DNA of 64,000 nucleotides from Paenibacillus sophorae (GTDB lineage Bacteria; Bacillota; Bacilli; Paenibacillales; Paenibacillaceae). Made by a program: the position numbers and the translations under genes. Below, in pieces: positions 8,261-17,817 of the stretch. The notes beneath the pieces were generated by a model. It ran no database searches and was not told the origin of the DNA. It saw only the letters and a list, made by a program, of their open reading frames with translations. The stretch's first letter is position 1; each line of letters starts with the position of its first letter. Location of the stretch: NCBI RefSeq assembly GCF_018966525.1, contig NZ_CP076607.1, positions 2,480,001 to 2,544,000 on the forward strand, written 5' to 3'.

Positions 8261-10333
8261 ATGTTTAAAAAGCTTTTCGGCGTCTTACAAAGAGTCGGTA
8301 AAGCGCTAATGCTTCCGGTTGCCATTCTTCCGGCAGCAGGTTTGCTGCTGGGTATCGGCAACATGTTGGTCAACCCGGACTTCCTGCAATACGTTCCGGC
8401 TCTGGAGAACGATACGGTTCAGGCCATCGCCAACGTATTGATGAACTCGGGCCAAATCGTGTTCAGCAACCTGTCACTGCTGTTCGCTGTAGGTGTAGCT
8501 ATCGGGCTTGCCGGAGGCGAGGGCGTTGCAGGCCTTGCGGCCATCATCGGTTTTCTCGTCATGAACGTGACGATGGGAACGGTGCTCGGAATCAACAGCT
8601 ACGTGCTGAGTAAGGGAGATTTCGCCTACTCCAGCGTGCTCGGGATTCCAACGCTGCAAACCGGGGTGTTCGGCGGTATTCTCGTCGGTATACTCGCATC
8701 GTCCATGTACAAGCGCTACTTCAAAATCGAGCTTCCTTCCTATCTTGGCTTCTTCGCCGGCAAACGCTTTGTGCCAATTATGACAGCCGTTACTTCCCTG
8801 ATTTTGGGCTTGGCTCTGACTGTGATCTGGCCTCCAATCCAGCACGGACTGAACTACTTATCCGAGAATATGATTAATACGAACCTGACGTTGTCGGCGT
8901 TCATCTTCGGCCTGATCGAGCGTTCGCTGATTCCGTTCGGTCTGCATCATATCTTTTATTCGCCGTTCTGGTACGAGTTCGGCAGTTACGTCGATAAGGC
9001 GGGCGATCTGGTCCGGGGAGACCAGCGCATCTTTATGCAGCAGCTTCGCGACGGCGTTCCGTTTACAGCGGGAACCTTTACAACCGGTAAGTATCCGTTC
9101 ATGATGTTTGGACTGCCTGCCGCCGCTCTGGCCATCTATCATGAGTCCAGACCGGAGAACAGGAAGGTTGTCGGCTCTCTGATGGTATCCGCGGCTCTGA
9201 CTTCGTTCCTTACGGGTATTACCGAGCCGCTGGAATTCTCGTTCCTGTTCGTAGCTCCGCTGCTATTCGCTGTTCATGTCGTTTTCGCGGGTCTGTCCTT
9301 CATGACCATGCAAATTCTCGGTGTAAAGATCGGTATGACCTTCTCCGGAGGTTTCATTGACTATACACTGTTCGGCATCATCCCGAACCGCACCTCCTGG
9401 TGGCTCGTTATTCCGGTCGGTCTTGCCATGGCCGTCATCTACTACTTCGGATTCCGTTTCGTTATCCGCAAGTTCAATCTGAAGACGCCGGGACGCGAAG
9501 ATGTAGTTGACAATGACGCTGATGGTACGGACTCAAATGCGGCGGCGGTATCCACTGCAGGGGACGACCTTCCGCGCAATATTCTTGCCGCTCTTGGCGG
9601 TCAGCAGAACATCGTTCATCTGGACGCCTGCATTACCCGCCTGCGGGTAGAGGTTAAAGAGAAAGCGAATGTCGACAAGAATCGGCTGAAGAAGCTCGGC
9701 GCTTCCGGCGTACTGGAAGTGGGTAATAATGTACAGGCAATTTTCGGTACCCGATCCGATACGATCAAATCGCAAATGCAGGACGTTATCGCTGGCAGAA
9801 CTCCGGCGGCCGCTCCAGTGGATGCAGCTCCGCAGCCTGAATTAGAGCAGCAGGCGGGTGAAGCAGGCGAGGCGATTATTCCCGAAGATATCGTATCACC
9901 GGTAAACGGGGAACTGCTGGATATCACAGAGGTTCCGGATGCGGTATTCTCGCAAAAAATGACGGGCGACGGATTCGCGTTCCTATCCTCCGACGGCAAA
10001 ATTGCTTCTCCGGTCTACGGTAAAGTATTTAATGTATTCCCGAGCAAGCATGCAGTCGGCATTATGTCCGACGGCGGCAAAGAAGTGCTGGTGCATATCG
10101 GCGTCAACACGGTTAAGCTGAAAGGTCAAGGCTTCACAGTATTGGTGGAAGAAGGCGATCTCGTCGCCGCCGGACAACCGATTATGGAAGTTGATCTGGA
10201 ATATGTGAAGGCCCATGCGCCTTCGGTCATTTCGCCGGTTATTTTCTCGAATCTGCCTGAAGGCTCTACGGTCACCCTAAAGAAGCCGGGCAAGGTATCC
10301 ATCGGCGACAAAGATATTGTCAGCATTCAGTAA
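8261..10333 (+). CDS. ptsG: PTS glucose transporter subunit IICBA
   Basis: A 690-residue three-domain permease. The EIIC domain occupies about residues 1-405 with multiple membrane segments and family motifs such as FLTGITEPLEFSFLF. EIIB (about 425-515) has the phosphorylated Cys457 in LDACITRLRVEVK. EIIA (about 540-690) has the phospho-accepting His612 in VLVHIGVNTVKL. The chain takes phosphate from HPr through EIIA and EIIB to incoming glucose. The gene is first in ptsG-ptsH-ptsI and sits behind the GlcT-controlled leader. The start follows AGGAAGTG. Order and length match the Bacillus ptsG product; sugar preference is inferred from family and context. Confidence 0.95.
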   Translation: MFKKLFGVLQRVGKALMLPVAILPAAGLLLGIGNMLVNPDFLQYVPALENDTVQAIANVLMNSGQIVFSNLSLLFAVGVAIGLAGGEGVAGLAAIIGFLVMNVTMGTVLGINSYVLSKGDFAYSSVLGIPTLQTGVFGGILVGILASSMYKRYFKIELPSYLGFFAGKRFVPIMTAVTSLILGLALTVIWPPIQHGLNYLSENMINTNLTLSAFIFGLIERSLIPFGLHHIFYSPFWYEFGSYVDKAGDLVRGDQRIFMQQLRDGVPFTAGTFTTGKYPFMMFGLPAAALAIYHESRPENRKVVGSLMVSAALTSFLTGITEPLEFSFLFVAPLLFAVHVVFAGLSFMTMQILGVKIGMTFSGGFIDYTLFGIIPNRTSWWLVIPVGLAMAVIYYFGFRFVIRKFNLKTPGREDVVDNDADGTDSNAAAVSTAGDDLPRNILAALGGQQNIVHLDACITRLRVEVKEKANVDKNRLKKLGASGVLEVGNNVQAIFGTRSDTIKSQMQDVIAGRTPAAAPVDAAPQPELEQQAGEAGEAIIPEDIVSPVNGELLDITEVPDAVFSQKMTGDGFAFLSSDGKIASPVYGKVFNVFPSKHAVGIMSDGGKEVLVHIGVNTVKLKGQGFTVLVEEGDLVAAGQPIMEVDLEYVKAHAPSVISPVIFSNLPEGSTVTLKKPGKVSIGDKDIVSIQ

Positions 10334-10424
10334 AAGTGCAAACTGGCTGCGCTTCCTTTATAATAAATGGAAGCGCAAGCTGTTAAACTAAACCTACAAA
10401 TAATAGAAAGCGAGTTGGATTATT

Positions 10425-10700
10425 ATGCAAAAAACATTCAAAATTATCGATGAAGACGGAATTCACGCACGCCCGGCTACAGCCTTGGTTAACACGGCAA
10501 CTAAATTCAAGGGCACTGAAGCATTTGCAGAAGCCAAAGGTAAAAAAGTAACCTTGAAATCCATCCTCGGCGTTCTGTCCCTGGGACTGGAACCTGGAGA
10601 CACTCTGACGTTGATTACGGACGGCAGCGAAGAAACCGAAGCGCTGAGCGCGCTTCAGGACGTGATGATTAAGGAAGGGCTGGGAGAACTGAATGACTAA
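10425..10700 (+). CDS. ptsH: Phosphocarrier protein HPr
   Basis: A 91-residue cytosolic HPr with the catalytic histidine in GIHARPA (His14 in this numbering, equivalent to the usual His15). The regulatory serine lies in LKSILGVLSLG (Ser46), the HPr kinase/phosphorylase target used for CcpA-dependent catabolite repression in Firmicutes. It carries phosphate from enzyme I to EIIA domains. The last 8 nt overlap the ptsI start, indicating translational coupling. Confidence 0.97.
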   Translation: MQKTFKIIDEDGIHARPATALVNTATKFKGTEAFAEAKGKKVTLKSILGVLSLGLEPGDTLTLITDGSEETEALSALQDVMIKEGLGELND

Positions 10701-12405
10701 AATTTCAGGAATCGCGGCTTCGGCAGGGATTGCGATAGCACGAGCCTTTATCCTGGAACACCCCGACTACACCATCAAGAAGACTGCGGTAACGGATGTA
10801 GAAGCGGAAGTTGTTAAGCTGGAAGAAGCGCTCGATAAATCGAAAGCGGAACTGCAGAAGATTAAAGAACGCACTTTGGCGGAACTCGGCGAGAAGAAAG
10901 CGGAGATTTTCGAATCTCACTTGCTCATCTTGGACGATCCGGAACTGATTAGTCCCGTTAAGGATAAAATCCGTGAGGACGTCGTAAATGCAGACTATGC
11001 ATTGAATGAAGTGGCGACTCAGTTCATCGCCATGTTTGAGAATATGAAGAGCGCATACCTTCAAGAGCGCGCTGCCGATATGCGCGACGTAACCAAGCGC
11101 GTGCTGAACCATCTGCTCGGCATTCACTATGTGAGCCCTGCTGAAATCAGCGAAGAGGTTGTCGTTATTGCAGAAGACTTGACTCCGTCCGATACGGCTC
11201 AGCTCAACCGGCAGTATGTAAAAGGCTTTACAACCAACATCGGCGGCCGTACGTCCCACTCGGCAATCATGGCCCGTTCACTGGAGATTCCGGCGGTGGT
11301 TGGCACCAAGAATGTGCTTACCCAAGTCAAATCGGGCGATCTCGTCATTGTCGACGGCTTGAGCGGAGACGTGCTCATTAACCCGAGCGACGCCGAAGTG
11401 GCGGAGTACAGCGCCAAGAGCGAAGCCTACGCTAAGCAAATTGCAGAGTGGAGAAAGCTTCGCGACGAGCCGACGGTATCCGTGGACGGCAAGCATGTGG
11501 AACTGGCAGCCAACATCGGTACGCCTAACGACGTTACGGGCGTCATCGAGAACGGGGGCGAAGGTGTCGGCCTGTACCGCACCGAGTTCCTGTATATGGG
11601 CAGAGACAAACTGCCTTCCGAGGAAATCCAGTACAACGCCTACCGGACCGTTTTGGAAAATATGAACGGCAAGCCAGTCGTCGTCCGTACGCTGGACATT
11701 GGCGGCGACAAAGAACTGCCTTACCTGGATTTGCCGAAGGAAATGAACCCATTCTTGGGCTTCCGTGCGATTCGTCTCTGTTTGGAACGCCAGGACATTT
11801 TCCGTACGCAGCTGCGCGCTTTGCTGAGAGCAAGCGTTCATGGCAACCTGCGCATCATGTTCCCAATGATCGCGACACTTACGGAATTCCGCGCCGCCCG
11901 CGATCTGCTGCTTGAAGAGAAAGCCAAGCTGCAGGAGGAAGGCCAGGAAGTGTCGGACAGCATCCAGCTCGGCATTATGGTGGAGATTCCATCCACGGCC
12001 GTGCTTGCGGATCAGTTCGCCAAAGAAGTTGATTTCTTCAGTATCGGTACGAATGACCTTATTCAATATACAATGGCTGCCGATCGAATGAATGAACGGG
12101 TATCCTATTTGTATCAGCCGTACAATCCCGCTATCCTGCGCTTGATCAAGAACGTTATCGACGCTGCCCACGCCCAAGGTAAATGGACAGGCATGTGCGG
12201 TGAGATGGCCGGGGACGCAACAGCTATTCCGCTGCTGCTTGGTCTTGGGCTTGACGAGTTCAGCATGAGCGCAACTTCGATTTTGCCGGCTCGCAGCCAA
12301 ATCTCCAAGCTGTCAGCGGAAGAAATGAAGACTCTGGCTGCAAAAGCTCTGGATCTTGGCACGGCGGAAGAAGTAGTCGCTTTGGTGCGCGCCATCGGCA
12401 ACTAA
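10693..12405 (+). CDS. ptsI: Phosphoenolpyruvate-protein phosphotransferase (PTS enzyme I)
   Basis: This 570-residue enzyme I transfers phosphate from PEP to HPr. The N-terminal HPr-binding/phosphohistidine domain has the active His189 in GGRTSHSAIMARS. The C-terminal PEP-binding barrel shows GEGVGLYRTEFLYM, IRLCLERQDIFRTQLRA, the FSIGTNDLIQY block and the GMCGEMAGD Cys region. Length and motif order are standard. It overlaps ptsH by 8 nt and ends the operon before a clear terminator. Confidence 0.97.
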   Translation: MTKISGIAASAGIAIARAFILEHPDYTIKKTAVTDVEAEVVKLEEALDKSKAELQKIKERTLAELGEKKAEIFESHLLILDDPELISPVKDKIREDVVNADYALNEVATQFIAMFENMKSAYLQERAADMRDVTKRVLNHLLGIHYVSPAEISEEVVVIAEDLTPSDTAQLNRQYVKGFTTNIGGRTSHSAIMARSLEIPAVVGTKNVLTQVKSGDLVIVDGLSGDVLINPSDAEVAEYSAKSEAYAKQIAEWRKLRDEPTVSVDGKHVELAANIGTPNDVTGVIENGGEGVGLYRTEFLYMGRDKLPSEEIQYNAYRTVLENMNGKPVVVRTLDIGGDKELPYLDLPKEMNPFLGFRAIRLCLERQDIFRTQLRALLRASVHGNLRIMFPMIATLTEFRAARDLLLEEKAKLQEEGQEVSDSIQLGIMVEIPSTAVLADQFAKEVDFFSIGTNDLIQYTMAADRMNERVSYLYQPYNPAILRLIKNVIDAAHAQGKWTGMCGEMAGDATAIPLLLGLGLDEFSMSATSILPARSQISKLSAEEMKTLAAKALDLGTAEEVVALVRAIGN

Positions 12406-12469
12406 GCCCGTTTTTTGCCGGGAAATAACTTCGTTTTATCTTTGATCACTTTTCCAAAAAAATTACTTG

Positions 12470-12496
12470 GCCGGTCCTTTTAGGATCGGCTTTTTA
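12470..12496 (+). terminator. Rho-independent terminator after ptsI
   Basis: GCCGGTCC (12470-12477) pairs with GGATCGGC (12483-12490), with one G-T pair and a five-base loop, followed by TTTTTA. Confidence 0.85.
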
Positions 12497-12854
12497 ATTT
12501 AATCGACGAAATTCGTGGCAAAATGGCGACGATGTTCATGAATTTGCCATTAATTAGTGTCATTTGGATATAATTGTTAGTGAAATACGCGCTAATGCGG
12601 GTTATAATCTTTAAAATTAAAAGTAATTTGAATATTAATATTTAGGAAAAGCTATCTTCGGCCGATAATAAGTAAGTGGTTTTGTGAAACCGAAAAAAAC
12701 CCAAGCCTGTGAACATATTGTTACATATTATATATTAGCAATGAGCCTTATCCTTGTTCATTGCCAATGTATAAGACTCCTAAGAACAGGGTATATATGG
12801 ATCTAAAAACTTCCGGCGGAGCATTTGTACGGAAGCGTAAGGATGGTGGATTTA
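12497..12854 (+). other. AT-rich intergenic region upstream of pulA with an inverted repeat
   Basis: No convincing gene lies here. An inverted repeat GCAATGA (12738-12744) / TCATTGC (12758-12764) with a 13-nt loop precedes pulA by about 90 bp and could be an operator or leader hairpin. A TATAAT at 12603 lacks a good -35. No strong promoter could be assigned. Confidence 0.35.
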
Positions 12855-15230
12855 ATGAAAAGTAACTATATAAATGCGGAACCCGCATCGGAAATATACA
12901 ATGGCATGGATTTAGGATTAAGTTACACGCCGGAGAGCAGCATATTCAAGGTTTGGGCGCCAACGGCATTTGCCGTATCGCTTGTCCTGTACAATTCCGG
13001 AGGAGAAGAGATTGGAAATGCTGAAGGCTCGGAGGATGCCCGTTTGAGTTATATGCTTCGCCGTGACGGAGGAGTGTGGCAGGTGAAAGTCGCGGGTGAC
13101 CTGAAGGGTAAATTTTACATGTACCGGGTTGTTTACGCAGATGGGATGATCCGTGAAGCAGCCGATCCGTATTCGAGGGCCGTCTCCGCGAATGGACTTC
13201 GTTCGGCTATTATTGATATGCGGGATACCGATCCCGATGGCTGGGACCAGGATGTTTCTCCGACCCTGCAGCATCCTGTGGATGCAGTGCTCTACGAGCT
13301 CCATGTTCGCGATTTCTCGATTCACGAAAGCTCGGGCATCAGCGGGAAAGGAAAATATAAAGCGTTCACCGAGACCGACCTGCGGGATTCGGAAGGCAAT
13401 ACGCTTGGAATCGATCATTTAAGCGAGCTGGGTATCACACATGTCCATTTGCTGCCCGTTTTTGATTTTCAGACGGTGGATGAACTGCAGATAAAGGATG
13501 GGTTCCCGGGAGAAAGCAATTATAATTGGGGGTACGACCCTCAGCATTATAACGCTCCAGAAGGTTCTTACAGCACAAATGCAGCCGATCCCGCCGCACG
13601 TGTCCGGGAGTTTAAAGAGATGGTTCAGGCGCTGCATCAGCGGGGAATTTCGGTCGTTATGGATGTGGTATACAATCATACGTACTCTGTGGACGGGGGA
13701 CCCTTTGAAGCATTTGTGCCTGGATACTTCTATAGACATGATTATGCCGGCCGCCTCTCCAACGGTTCCGGCGTCGGCAATGAGCTGGCTACAGAACGGC
13801 CAATGGTGCGCAAGTTCATCAAGGATTCACTTCGTCATTGGGCGGCAGAGTACCATATTGACGGATTCCGGTTTGACCTTATGGGTCTTATCGATACGGT
13901 AACTATGCGTGAAGTTGTCGAGGAACTGCGCCTGGAGGTCAATTCGAACCTGATCTTTTACGGGGAGCCATGGACCGGCGGCGATTCTCCGCTGGTTTCC
14001 AAGACGCTGAAAGGTGCTCAGCGCGGAAAAGGCTATGCCGTCTTCAACGATAACTTCCGATCCGCCATCAAAGGGGACAGCGACGGCTGGGGCAGAGGCT
14101 TTGTTACGGGAGAACTCGGCAAGGAAGGGGCGGTCGCTGCAGGCATTATAGGCGCCGTTCACGATTTCACAGATTCTCCGGCAGAGACGGTTAATTATGT
14201 CACTGCTCATGATAACCTTAATCTATGGGATAAGCTTCTTGCGACGCAGGGTCTTCGCCAGGATGCGCGGCTTCCGGATCTGGATAATGGAAGGCTGAAA
14301 AACGGAGGCAGCCTGGAAGAGGCTGTGGCGAACGCTGATCCGTATGTCGGCATTACGGAAGAAATCCTTTTGGAAAATGAAACGGTCCGGCGATCACTGC
14401 TGGCAGTCGGGATTGTGCTGACCTCTCAGGGCATTCCTTTCTTGCATGCGGGAGACGAGCTGCTTCGCAGTAAATATGGCGATCATAACAGCTATCGGAG
14501 CGGCGATGCCATCAACGCGATCCGTTGGAGCAACAAGGCTAGATTCCTTCCTGTGTTCCAGTATTATAAGAATTTGATCGCACTGCGCAGAAACCACCCG
14601 GCTTTTCGGCTGCACGGACGTCAGGAAATTGAGCGCTCCTTGGAGATTTTCCGCTGCGATGGCGGCGTGGTGTCCTATGTCCTGAAAAATCATGCCGGCG
14701 GCGACTCCTGGAAGAATATCGTCGTTCTTATTAACGCCAATCCTTGGGAGGTCACGACGGGCCTGCCTGTCTGTTCGGAACAATGGAATGTGGTTGTCGA
14801 TCATACGCGGGCGGAAGTGGCGCCTTTTCGGAAAGTGGAAGGTACAGAGGTCCAGTTGGAAGGACTGTCGCTGATGGTGCTTTACGACGAATGCGGAACG
14901 CCGCCTCCGCGCGCCAAGACGGTCGAGGTGCATTATGAGCGTTCCGACGGGGATTACAGAGGCTGGAATTTATGGGTATGGGGTACCGGGATACAGGATG
15001 GTCAATGTGATTTTCGGTATATGGAAGACGGCCGGGCCGTTGCCACAGTCGAGGTGCTGCCTGAGACGCGTTCCTTTGGTTATATTCTGCGGGTGAATGA
15101 TTGGGAGGCCAGGGACGGAAGCACAGACCGCTTCATCGATTGTTCGGTAAATGAAGAAGTGATCAAGGTGTTGATTAAGGACAGTGATGACAACACCGTC
15201 GTTGCACAGAAATTCTCGATGACAAGTTAA
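12855..15230 (+). CDS. pulA: Type I pullulanase (GH13), intracellular, with C-terminal CBM41-like domain
   Basis: A 791-residue debranching enzyme acting on alpha-1,6 links of pullulan, glycogen or branched dextrins. An N-terminal CBM48 region (STPESS... FKVWAPTA near residues 20-110) precedes a GH13 barrel with the pullulanase signature YNWGYDP (223-229), VVMDVVYNHTY, nucleophile Asp341 in FRFDLMG, acid/base Glu371 in YGEPW and Asp453 in TAHDNLNLWDK. The C-terminal ~105 residues contain VEVHYERSDGDYRGWNLWVW, typical of CBM41 starch-binding modules, which are usually N-terminal. No signal peptide is visible. ATG 12855 follows AAGGATGGTGG; ATG 12843 or TTG 12825 are possible. Confidence 0.92.
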   Translation: MKSNYINAEPASEIYNGMDLGLSYTPESSIFKVWAPTAFAVSLVLYNSGGEEIGNAEGSEDARLSYMLRRDGGVWQVKVAGDLKGKFYMYRVVYADGMIREAADPYSRAVSANGLRSAIIDMRDTDPDGWDQDVSPTLQHPVDAVLYELHVRDFSIHESSGISGKGKYKAFTETDLRDSEGNTLGIDHLSELGITHVHLLPVFDFQTVDELQIKDGFPGESNYNWGYDPQHYNAPEGSYSTNAADPAARVREFKEMVQALHQRGISVVMDVVYNHTYSVDGGPFEAFVPGYFYRHDYAGRLSNGSGVGNELATERPMVRKFIKDSLRHWAAEYHIDGFRFDLMGLIDTVTMREVVEELRLEVNSNLIFYGEPWTGGDSPLVSKTLKGAQRGKGYAVFNDNFRSAIKGDSDGWGRGFVTGELGKEGAVAAGIIGAVHDFTDSPAETVNYVTAHDNLNLWDKLLATQGLRQDARLPDLDNGRLKNGGSLEEAVANADPYVGITEEILLENETVRRSLLAVGIVLTSQGIPFLHAGDELLRSKYGDHNSYRSGDAINAIRWSNKARFLPVFQYYKNLIALRRNHPAFRLHGRQEIERSLEIFRCDGGVVSYVLKNHAGGDSWKNIVVLINANPWEVTTGLPVCSEQWNVVVDHTRAEVAPFRKVEGTEVQLEGLSLMVLYDECGTPPPRAKTVEVHYERSDGDYRGWNLWVWGTGIQDGQCDFRYMEDGRAVATVEVLPETRSFGYILRVNDWEARDGSTDRFIDCSVNEEVIKVLIKDSDDNTVVAQKFSMTS

Positions 15231-15250
15231 ATGATTCAATAAACCGTATA

Positions 15251-15299
15251 AAAAAGGCTGCTCTGTCCGCTTTTATTCCGCGGCGCCGAGCAGCTTTTT
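15251..15299. terminator. Bidirectional terminator between pulA and the convergent GGDEF gene
   Basis: GCTGCTC (15257-15263) pairs with GAGCAGC (15288-15294), flanked by an A run on the left and a T run on the right. It can therefore serve both convergent transcripts. Confidence 0.75.
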
Positions 15300-15310
15300 A
15301 CATATCCATT

Positions 15311-16924
15311 TCAATTTCTGGAGTTTTCTTGTTCCGGATAGTCCTCATCCATTTCCTCGTCATACAGATTGAATTCATTTCCGCCATGGCTTTTGGAACG
15401 GTACATGGCCAAATCGGCTGCGCGCAGAAGTTCATTAATCGTACTTCCGTGCTGGGGATGCAGCGCGACTCCGATACTGGCCGACGTACAGAAGCTTGAT
15501 CCATTGTTTGCCGACCATTGCTTGTTGAACAGCTGAAGCAGCCGGTCCAGAATATCATCGAGTACTTCGTGAGCGAAGCCAAGGTGAAGGATGACGGCGA
15601 ATTCATCGCCTCCGATTCGAAATGCCTGTCCTAAGCCTTTAACGCTCTGCTGAAGCTCACTGGACAGCAGCTGCAGAAATTCATCACCGGCCAGGTGGCC
15701 TAATGTGTCGTTAAGCTGCTTGAACCTGTCGCAATCCAGCAGAGCGAGAGCGAACTTTTGTCGGCGGTCATCGGGATTGGTGAGCAGGTTTTCCATATAC
15801 ATTTTAAAATGCGCACGATTGGGTATCGACGTCAAATGGTCGTAGAACGCCAGTTTATGAAGCCGCTCCTCATACTGCTTGCGCTGCGTTATTTCCCGGG
15901 AAACAAGCATGAACTGCGCTGGAAAAGACAGGTTGCCTCTTACGGGAGACACCCTAGTCTCAAGCCAAATCCAGTGCCCGTCGGCGCTTTTCATTCTCAG
16001 TTCCGCCATTCGCGGTGTGGCTTGGACAACGCTCTTCAGCTTGGCCCAGGCTATTTCCGATTCTCGGATGTATGACGATAGTGGATCGCCTTTCTTGGGG
16101 ATGTACCCAAGCGCAGTTGAATGCGACGGAGACGCGTATAAAATCTGGCCGTTCGCATCGGTTAATAGAATAAAATCGGACATGGTCTCTCCGATAAGCT
16201 GGTACAGCGCCTGGTCCTCCCGCATCTCGCTTTGGAGCCAAACAATTCTTTGGACGAGATAAATGATAACCAGAACAAGCATGAACAGCAGAAGAGAGTA
16301 AAGTGCGAATATCGTGCTTTTCTGGTTTTGAAAATCGGCGGTTACCCGTTCTGCATAGATGCCGATCAATTGCGCTGCCTGATCCAGACTCCGGTGCGCA
16401 TCGTTTAATTGTTCGCTGTAAACCTCGGGAGAGGAAGAGCCTGGAATTTCGCCGTCGTTCAGCGAACCTGCCGAGAGTACCAATCCCGCGGCTGTCCGCC
16501 ACTTACCAAAGGGACCGTCAAATTTGGCAAGCTCCTGCCGGATTTCGCCCAGCACCGCCTTGCTGCTGCCGAGGTTCTGATAAGACTCCATGTTGGCCAG
16601 ATTTCGCGCAATGGTATTAATGTTCTTCTCGGTTTCGGCCAAGCTGTCCCTGAACTCTTGCTGGAAATCAGAGCGCTGCAATACGGTTAAAGAAGGATTA
16701 AGGGCGTTCTGAAGGAGCAGCGAAGATTGATACAAATCGCGGTCTGCTCTCAAAATGAGATTCGTATTCCGGTAAATGTCCTTGTACAGGGTATCGGAGA
16801 ACCGGTTGATGGTATGGTTCAAATACAGCAGGGAACCGATACTGATCGTAATCAAGAGAACCGTTATAGCAGCGAATAATACAATTAGTTTACGAGTCTT
16901 TTTTGCTTCGGTAAGCCCAGCCAC
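15311..16924 (-). CDS. Membrane-bound PAS-GGDEF diguanylate cyclase
   Basis: A 537-residue protein. A first membrane segment lies near residues 10-35 and a second near 225-245, bracketing an extracytoplasmic sensor region. A cytoplasmic PAS domain (contains ILYASPSHSTALGYIP) with PAC follows, then a C-terminal GGDEF domain with an intact IGGDEFAVIL active site, expected to make c-di-GMP. No RxxD inhibitory site is visible upstream of GGDEF, so product feedback may be weak (inference). GTG at 16924 is chosen because GAGGAGAGG lies just upstream; an ATG at 16999 would add 25 residues unlike a membrane protein start. The gene is convergent with pulA and shares its terminator. Confidence 0.88.
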   Translation of the reverse strand: MAGLTEAKKTRKLIVLFAAITVLLITISIGSLLYLNHTINRFSDTLYKDIYRNTNLILRADRDLYQSSLLLQNALNPSLTVLQRSDFQQEFRDSLAETEKNINTIARNLANMESYQNLGSSKAVLGEIRQELAKFDGPFGKWRTAAGLVLSAGSLNDGEIPGSSSPEVYSEQLNDAHRSLDQAAQLIGIYAERVTADFQNQKSTIFALYSLLLFMLVLVIIYLVQRIVWLQSEMREDQALYQLIGETMSDFILLTDANGQILYASPSHSTALGYIPKKGDPLSSYIRESEIAWAKLKSVVQATPRMAELRMKSADGHWIWLETRVSPVRGNLSFPAQFMLVSREITQRKQYEERLHKLAFYDHLTSIPNRAHFKMYMENLLTNPDDRRQKFALALLDCDRFKQLNDTLGHLAGDEFLQLLSSELQQSVKGLGQAFRIGGDEFAVILHLGFAHEVLDDILDRLLQLFNKQWSANNGSSFCTSASIGVALHPQHGSTINELLRAADLAMYRSKSHGGNEFNLYDEEMDEDYPEQENSRN

Positions 16925-17417
16925 TGTCTTCCTCTCCTCGCAAAAACATATTGAAAATATGCCTATGTATTTGCCCAAAAGACGGGCGGAATTATGCATT
17001 TTAAGTATAGATGTAATCTATGAAACCAAGAACGTTATTGATTATGTATTAAAGATCATGCTTTCAACAGGGGGGGGGATGCGGAATGTTCGTCCAATGT
17101 TCCTTAAATCTTTTTAGACTATGGATGGATAGTTCATTGCGTAATAGCCGGAGCTTTTACTTATACCGGAACAAACCGTTGAGACTTATTACCCAGCTTA
17201 GGCCCATTCGATACATTCTTGGCCCTAATCCGGCTTTTGTTCGTTGCTTATCTGTTAGTGAATCCCACAAATTGGCCGAAGACGCAGACGTTTCAATAAT
17301 CGAATACGACCGGGACTTGTCTCAGTCGGAGATTCAGACTGCCCAGAGTAAGGCTTAGGGCCGATATTTCCAAGTATGTTTCCTGCGGAAGCTGAATCCT
17401 TGCCGGAATCTTACGGC
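16925..17417. other. Intergenic region without a supported gene
   Basis: This interval lies between the divergent GGDEF and pheS transcription units. It holds a nine-base G run (about 17071-17079). A 90-codon forward open frame (17086-17358) has no family resemblance I recognise and no good ribosome site. I see nothing else that can be supported. Confidence 0.4.
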
Positions 17418-17446
17418 TTGCCAAAGGCGCCCGCATTGCCTATAAT
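17418..17446 (+). promoter_or_regulatory. Predicted sigma-A promoter of pheST
   Basis: TTGCCA (17418-17423) and TATAAT (17441-17446) are 17 bp apart and lie directly upstream of the T-box leader. Confidence 0.75.
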
Positions 17447-17469
17447 AAATTAATGTTACTTTGTTGATT

Positions 17470-17779
17470 ATAAACAACGCAACGATGGAGAAGAGTACAC
17501 AGCATCTGACCCACAGGGAGGAAACGCCGGAGATTGAGAGCGTGACCGGGAAACAGGGCTGTCGAAGTTCGCTCCGGAGCAGTTCCTTGAACTTTGCCCG
17601 CTATTTAAAGGCGGGACAGTCAGTAGAGGATACCGGCCGCAGACCGTTATTTCTGTATAAAGTGAGGCAGTTTATAGGGCGGTTGTCCCGTTTCGTTGGG
17701 GAAGCAGCTGGCTTATAGCGCCTAACAAGGGTGGTACCACGGTCTTTTCGTCCCTTACCGGGAGAAAAGGCTTTTTTTG
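17470..17779 (+). ncRNA. T-box riboswitch controlling pheST
   Basis: The leader contains the invariant T-box sequence AGGGTGGTACCACGG (17728-17742), which pairs with the NCCA end of uncharged tRNA. It is followed by a terminator (about 17743-17779; TTTTCGTCCC against GGGAGAAAAGG, then seven T). Stem I begins near GAAGAGTA (about 17490). Phe codons that could act as specifier occur on its 3' side (TTC at 17583-17585, TTT near 17592); I could not decide between them. Uncharged tRNA-Phe should promote read-through into pheS. Confidence 0.92.
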
Positions 17780-17817
17780 TGCATTGATACCTGAAGTGAA
17801 GGAGGCTGCTTAAGGCA

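Noticed and set aside
11278..12300. Minus-strand open frame of 340 codons opposite ptsI
   Set aside because: Antisense to strongly conserved PTS enzyme I sequence and lacks recognisable protein features.
17086..17358. Forward 90-codon open frame between the GGDEF gene and the pheST promoter
   Set aside because: No recognised family and no credible ribosome site; kept only as part of the intergenic description.
17461..17718. Forward 85-codon open frame upstream of pheS
   Set aside because: It lies wholly within the T-box leader RNA.
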